Source: Antedon mediterranea (lineage: Eukaryota > Echinodermata > Crinoidea > Comatulida > Antedonidae). Taken from it: a stretch of DNA of 64,000 bases. The stretch is from contig NC_092674.1 of the NCBI RefSeq assembly GCF_964355755.1, positions 19,370,001-19,434,000 on the forward strand, read 5' to 3'. Shown one piece after another: positions 58,501 through 64,000 of the stretch. Both the position numbers and the translations under genes were made by a program. The notes under the pieces were generated by a model that saw only the letters and a list, made by a program, of their open reading frames with translations, searched no databases and was not told the origin of the DNA. How positions within the stretch are numbered: position 1 is the first letter of the stretch; each line of letters starts with the position of its first letter.

Positions 58501-60768
58501 AATAATACAGAACATTCAAGTAGTTAGACATGTCTGGGGGGACAGTTATTATAGAACACAATTAAGAGTAAATTGTAGTTTTTTATCAATTGGTTGTAGA
58601 AGAGATTTAAACACAGCAATGCAGTTCAGGTTAGTTAGTTGTTTAGGGCAAAATTAAACACAGGATTGCAGTTCAGTTTAGTTGGTTGTAGAAGAAATTT
58701 AAACACAGCAATGCAGTTTAGGTTAGTTAGTTGTTTATGGCAAAATTAAACACAGGAATCCAGTTCAGTTTAGTTAGTTGTAGAAGAAATTTAAACACAG
58801 CAATGCAGTTCAGTTTAGTTAGTTGTTTAGGGCAAAATTAAACACAGGATTGCAGTTCAGTTTAGTTGGAATTGTAGGTGAAATATAAACACAGCAATAC
58901 AGTTCAGTTTAGTTAGTTGTTTAGGGCAAAATAAAACAACAAATCTAACAGTGTAATTGGTTGAGAAATCATCTATTGAACAACTCAATAATACAGAACA
59001 TTCAAGTAGTTAGACATGTGTATGGGTACAGTTATTTTAGAACACAATTAAGAGTAAATTGTAGTTTTATCAATTGGTTGTAGAAGAAATTTAAACACAG
59101 CAATACAGTTCAGTTTAGTTAGTTGTTTAGGGCAAAATAAACAGCAAATCTAACATTGTAATTGGTTGAGAAATCATCTATTGAACAACTCAATAATACA
59201 GAACATTCAGGTAGTTAGACATGTCTGGGGGGACAGTTATTATAGAACACAATTAAGAGTAAATTGTAGTTTTTATCAATTGGTTGTAGAAGAAATTTAA
59301 ACACAGCAATGCAGTTCAGGTTAGTTAGTTGTTTAGGGCAAAATTAAACACAGAATTGCAGTTCAGTTTAGTTGGTTGTAGGTGAAATTTAAACACAGCA
59401 ATACAGTTCAGTTTAGTTAGTTGTTTAGGGCAAAATAAAACATCAAATCTAACAGTGTAATTGGTTGAGAAATCATCTATTGGACAACACAATAATACAG
59501 GACATTCAAGTAGTTAGACATGTGTAGGGGGGCAGTTATTATAGAACACAATTAGGAGTACATATTTTAGGCAAATCTAAAAGTATAATTGATTGAAAAA
59601 TTATCTATTGAACAACTCAACAATACAGGACATTAAAGTAGTCAGACATGTGTAGGGGTACAGTTATTATAGAACACAATTAAGAGTACATATTTTAGAC
59701 AAATCTAAAAGTCTAATTGATTGAGAAATTATCTATTGAACAACTCAACAATACAGGACATTAAAGTAGTCAGACATGTGTAGGGGTACAGTTATTATAG
59801 AGCACAATTAAGAGTACATTGTAGTTTGATCTATTGGTTGTAGGATAAATTTAAACACAGCAATGCAGTTCAGTTTAGTTAGTTGTTTAGGGCAAAATAA
59901 GACAACAAATCTAACAGTGTAATTGGTTGAGAAATCATCTATTGAACAACTCAATGATACAGAACATTCAGGTAGTTAGACATGTCTGGGGGGACAGTTA
60001 TTATGGAACACAATTAAGAGTAAATTGTAGTTTTTATCAATTGGTTTTAGAAGAAATTTAAACACAGCAATGCAGTTCAGGTTAGTTAGTTGTTTAGGGC
60101 AAAATTAAACACAGGATTGCAGCTCAGTTTAGTTGGTTGTAGGTGAAATTTAAACACAGCAATACAGTTCAGTTTAGTTGGTTGTAGGTGAAATTTAAAC
60201 AGTGTAAGTGTAATTGGTTGAGAAATCATCTATTGGACAACACAATAATACAGGACATTCAAGTAGTTAGACATGTGTAGGGGGGCAGTTATTATAGAAC
60301 ACAATTAGGAGTACATATTTTAGACAAATCTAAAAGTATAATTGATTGAACAATTATCTATTGAACAACTCAACAATACAGGACATTAAAGTAGTCAGAC
60401 ATGTGTAGGGGTACAGTTATTATAGAACACAATTAAGAGTACATATTTTAGACAAATCTAAAAAGTCTAATTGATTTAGAAATTATCTATTGAACAACTC
60501 AACAATACAGGACATTAAAGTAGTCAGACATGTGTAGGGGTACAGTTATTATAGAGCACAATTAAGAGTACATATTTTAGACAAATCTAACAGTACTATT
60601 TGTTGAAAAATCATCTATTGAACAACCCAATAATACAGGACATTCAAGTAGTTAGACATGTGTAGGGGTACAGTTATTATAGAACACAATTAAGAGTACA
60701 TTGTAGTTTGATCTATTGGTTGTAGGATAAATTTAAACACAGCAATGCAGTTCAGTTTAGTTAGTTGT
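55575..60768. repeat. Satellite array, duplicate of the 37.4-41 kb array
   Basis: The same 45-, 92- and 128-bp units occur in similar order to 37380-40700, with differing copy numbers. Frames such as 56809-56991 and 58475-58657 are satellite translations and not genes. Confidence 0.95.
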
Positions 60769-61271
60769 TGTAGTGAATTTATCTTTAGTTGGTTCCGAGC
60801 TTTCTCAGGCGTATATCCACTCGACGTACACAGCTGTCGTTCCGAGCTTTCTCAGGCGTATATATTTCCACGCGACGTACACATTTCCACGCGACGTACA
60901 CAGCTGTCACTGAATGATAACTCATACAAAAAGTATATTTAACTCAACTAGAACTTTTATTCCTTGTAATTCGATTAATACATCTTTCTACCACTACCAG
61001 TCAAGCCTTAATATTCTCTTTATCATCTTTCCGTTTATCTACTCTGATCTTATTCTCTCTTCTCGTTTATCTACTCTGACCTTATTCTCTCTTCTCCCCT
61101 TAATATCTATTACATTCCACTTTTATACTGGATATGCAAATTTTAGGCTTCAGAGGAGGATAACATTTTCCCTCCAATAATTATACGATTTTGATTGGCT
61201 AATAATAAGGCGGACCTGGTCTAAAGCATCCTTCTCTAAACACAGAGAATTACAACATACATAATATGACA
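60769..61271. mobile_element. Solo LTR (503 bp) inserted in satellite
   Basis: It begins TGTAGTGAATTT and ends ATAATATGACA, with GTTGT duplicated on both sides (60764-60768 and 61272-61276). It splits a satellite unit whose uninterrupted form reads gttagttgtttaggg. Internal tandem pieces (cgagctttctcaggcgtata, twice; cgcgacgtacaca) lie at 60797-60905. Both strands read TG...CA, so orientation is uncertain. A related sequence is inverted at 63838-64000. Confidence 0.7.
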
Positions 61272-63322
61272 GTTGTTTAGGGCAAAATTAAACACAGGAT
61301 TGCAGTTTAGTTTAGTTGGTTGTAGAAGAAATTTAAACACAGCAATGCAGTTCATGTTAGTTAGTTGTTTAGGGCAAAATTAAACACAGGATTGCAGTTT
61401 AGTTTAGTTGGTTGTAGGTGAAATTTAAACACAGCAATACAGTTCAGTTTAGTTAGTTGTTTAAGGCAAAATAAAACAGCAAATCTAACAGTGTAATTGG
61501 TTGAGAAATCATCTATTGGACAACACAATAATACAGGACATTCAAGTAGTTAGACATGTGTAGGGGTACAGTTATTATATAACCCATTTTGGAGTACATA
61601 TTGACAACTCTAACAGTATAATTGGTTGAGAAATCATCTATTCAACAACCAAATGGACATTCAAGTAGACATGTGTAAGGATACAGTTATTATAGAACAC
61701 AATTAAGAGTACATATTTTAGACAAATCTAACAGAATAATAATACAGGACATTCAAGTAGTTAGACATGTGTAGGGGTAATAGTTATTATAGAACACAAT
61801 TAAGATTACATATTTTAGAAAAATCTAACAGTATAATTGGTTGAGACATTTTTGGTTGTAGGACACAATCATAGCAGTTCAGTTCAGTTTAGTTGGTTGT
61901 AGAACAAAATTAAACAGAGCAATTCAGTTTAGTTTAGTTGGTTGTAGGACAAAATTAAACACAGCAGCTTAGTTTAGTTTAGTTGGTTATAGAACACAAT
62001 TTAACACAGCAGCACAGTTTAGTTTAGTAATTAAACAGAGAAATTTAGTTTAGTTGGTTTTAGGACACAATTAAACACAGCAGTTTAGTTTAGTTTAGAA
62101 CAAAATAAACAGAGAAATTCAGTTTAGTTTAGTTGGTTGTAGGACACAATTTAACAGAGTAATTAAGTTTATTTTATTTGGTTGTAGAACAACATTAAAC
62201 ACAGCAATTCTAATTTAGCTTAGTTGGCTGTAGGACACAATTAAACAAAGCAATTCAGTTTAGTTTAGTTGGTTTTAGGACACAATTAAACAGAGCAATT
62301 CAGTTTAGTTTAGTTGGTTGTAGGACACAATTAAACAGAGCAATTCAGTTTAGTTTAGTTGGTTTTAGGACACAATTAAACACAGCAGTTCAGCTCAGTT
62401 CAGTTTAGTTGTTTGTAGAACAAATTGAAACAGAGCAATTCAGTTTAGTTTAGTTGGTTTTAGGACACAATTAAACAGAGCAATTCAGTTTAGTTTAGTT
62501 GGTTTTAGGACACAATTAAACACAGCAGTTCAGCTCAGTTCAGTTTAGTTGTTTGTAGAACAAAATGAAACAGAGCAATTCAGTTTAGTTTAGTTGGTTG
62601 TAGGACACAATTAAACACAGCAATTCAGTTTAGTTTAGTTGGTTTTAGGACACAATTAAACAGAGCAATTCAGTTTAGTTTAGTTGGTTGTAGGACACAA
62701 TTAAACATAGCAATTCAGTTTAGTTTAGTTGGTTTTAGGACACAATTAAACATAGCAATTCAGTGTAGTTTAGTTGGTTGTAGGACACAATTAAATATAG
62801 CAATTCAGTTTAGTTTAGTTGGTTTTAGGACACAATTAAACATAGCAATTCAGTGTAGTTTAGTTGGTTTTAGGACACAATTAAACATAGCAATTCAGTT
62901 TAGTTTAGTTGGTTTTAGGACACAATTAAACAGAGTAATTCAGTTTAGTTTAGTTGGTTGTAAGACACAATTAAACATAGCAATTCAGTTTAGTTTAGTT
63001 GGTTGTAGGACACAATTAAACAGAGCAATTCAGTTTAGTTTAGTTGGTTGTAGGACACAATTAAACAAAGCAATTCAGTTTAGTTTAGTTGGTTTTAGGA
63101 CACAATTAAACAGAGCAATTCAGTTTAGTTTAGTTGGTTGTAGGACACAATTAAACAGAGCAATTCAGTTTAGTTTAGTTGGTTTTAGGACACAATTAAA
63201 CACAGCAGTTCAGCTCAGTTCAGTTTAGTTGTTTGTAGAACAAAATGAAACAGAGCAATTCAGTTTAGTTTAGTTGGTTTTAGGACACAATTAAACAGAG
63301 CAATTCAGTTTAGTTTAGTTGG
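61272..63322. repeat. Satellite array, terminal block
   Basis: Mixed 92- and 128-bp units are followed from about 61860 by a nearly pure 45-bp array that alternates ggttgtaggaca and ggttttaggaca variants. It ends abruptly at ggtcagtgccgtg (63322). It parallels 41390-43500. Confidence 0.95.
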
Positions 63323-63837
63323 TCAGTGCCGTGTAACTTAGGCTACATACCTCTTCTACCATATACCATGGATTAATAATCCATGCATATACTAAGTAAG
63401 TTTCTGAGATAAAATAAAAAAAATATTTTTATAGCTTGATATTTTTCTTGGGGTTATTGATTTTAAGATTTAAAAATTTTGATTTTGTCCCTCCATAAAA
63501 TATGAATTTTGTGTATTAATATCTGCTAGATAGCTTTTATTAAACCAAAAAGATGGACTTTTATCACAAAATTAAAATATTTTTTTGGTGTGTATCATTT
63601 AATAACCTCAACAAAAATATCAAGCTATCGAAATATTTTTCTCAATTTTTTCAGAAACTACATAGGTTTTTATAATCAGCATTATTTCAAATATCCATAA
63701 AACACAATGTTTACACTTTCCCCATGATCTGCACACGAAGGAACATTTTTTACATAGGGATCTGGACTATGTATAATAATATTGTTTTAGATATCGAAGT
63801 TAAACAATTTTTTTGTAGCCAATCGTATAAAGGTAAC
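63323..63837. other. AT-rich DNA between satellite and LTR fragment
   Basis: No gene, RNA or repeat family recognised. The phrase atatttttatagcttgatattttt and the later atatcaagctatcgaaatattttt are partly inverted to each other; only the short cores are noted (tagcttgat, atcaagcta). Confidence 0.5.
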
Positions 63838-64000
63838 TGTCATATTATTGATGTTGTGATTCTCTGTGATTAGAGAAGGATGCTTTAGTCCACGTCCGCC
63901 TTATTATTAGCCAATCAAAATCGTGTAAATTTCAGAGGGAAAATGTTATCCTCCTCTGAAGCCTAAAATTTGCATATCCTGTATAAATGTAGAATGTAAT
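63838..64000. mobile_element. LTR fragment, inverted relative to the solo LTR, runs off the window
   Basis: Starting tgtcatattatt, this is the diverged reverse complement of about 61110-61271, including the agagaaggatgctttag and ggataacattttccctc (inverted) blocks. It may be one end of a full element that continues beyond 64000, or another solo LTR. Confidence 0.65.

Overview
The window looks like nuclear DNA of a marine deuterostome invertebrate, most likely an echinoderm or hemichordate; this is an inference. The reasons are AT-rich spliced sequence, short phase-2 leucine-rich-repeat (LRR) exons with GT-AG introns, a Gmr1-type Ty3/gypsy retrotransposon (integrase before reverse transcriptase, a class described from deuterostomes), stretches rich in TAGGCC, and abundant satellites and DNA transposons. 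Nothing is bacterial. Few host genes are visible and most of the window is repetitive.

1-25.6 kb: two paralogous secreted LRR genes lie on opposite strands in a large inverted duplication (arms about 2.77-6.76 kb and 16.68-22.86 kb). Gene A (minus strand, exons from 4265 down to 927) and gene B (plus strand, 21414-24059) each have a signal peptide plus LRRNT exon followed by one-LRR exons of 60, 69 or 72 nt. The 3' end of neither gene is seen. A small signal-peptide-like ORF lies head-to-head with each first exon, and a third copy of that flank sits at 9.6-10.3 kb. Between the arms is a decayed DNA transposon (10312-16621) with long inverted repeats and a broken FEN1/XPG-like nuclease plus CXC gene, itself split by a 2.37-kb non-autonomous transposon. 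LINE remnants and a TA-flanked 1.5-kb element add to this part.

25.6-33.7 kb: a tandem array of about 360-bp units, each with a tRNA-like gene (anticodon AUC), is split by a 3.0-kb foldback element with long terminal inverted repeats. Then come short repeats, a near-perfect 265-bp palindrome between (TA)n tracts that carries a hammerhead-like core in both arms, unassigned AT-rich DNA, and a TAGGCC-rich stretch.

33.7-64 kb: exon-like cassettes with good splice signals lie among huge satellite arrays (45-bp and 128-bp units in higher-order combinations). The whole arrangement has been segmentally duplicated. One copy received a full-length 7,718-bp Gmr1-type element (47558-55275) with an intact 1,516-codon gag-pol frame, LTRs that differ at only two positions I could find, a 5-bp target duplication, and the empty site still present in the paralogous copy. 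A 503-bp solo LTR interrupts the last satellite block, and a second inverted copy of that LTR runs off the window end.
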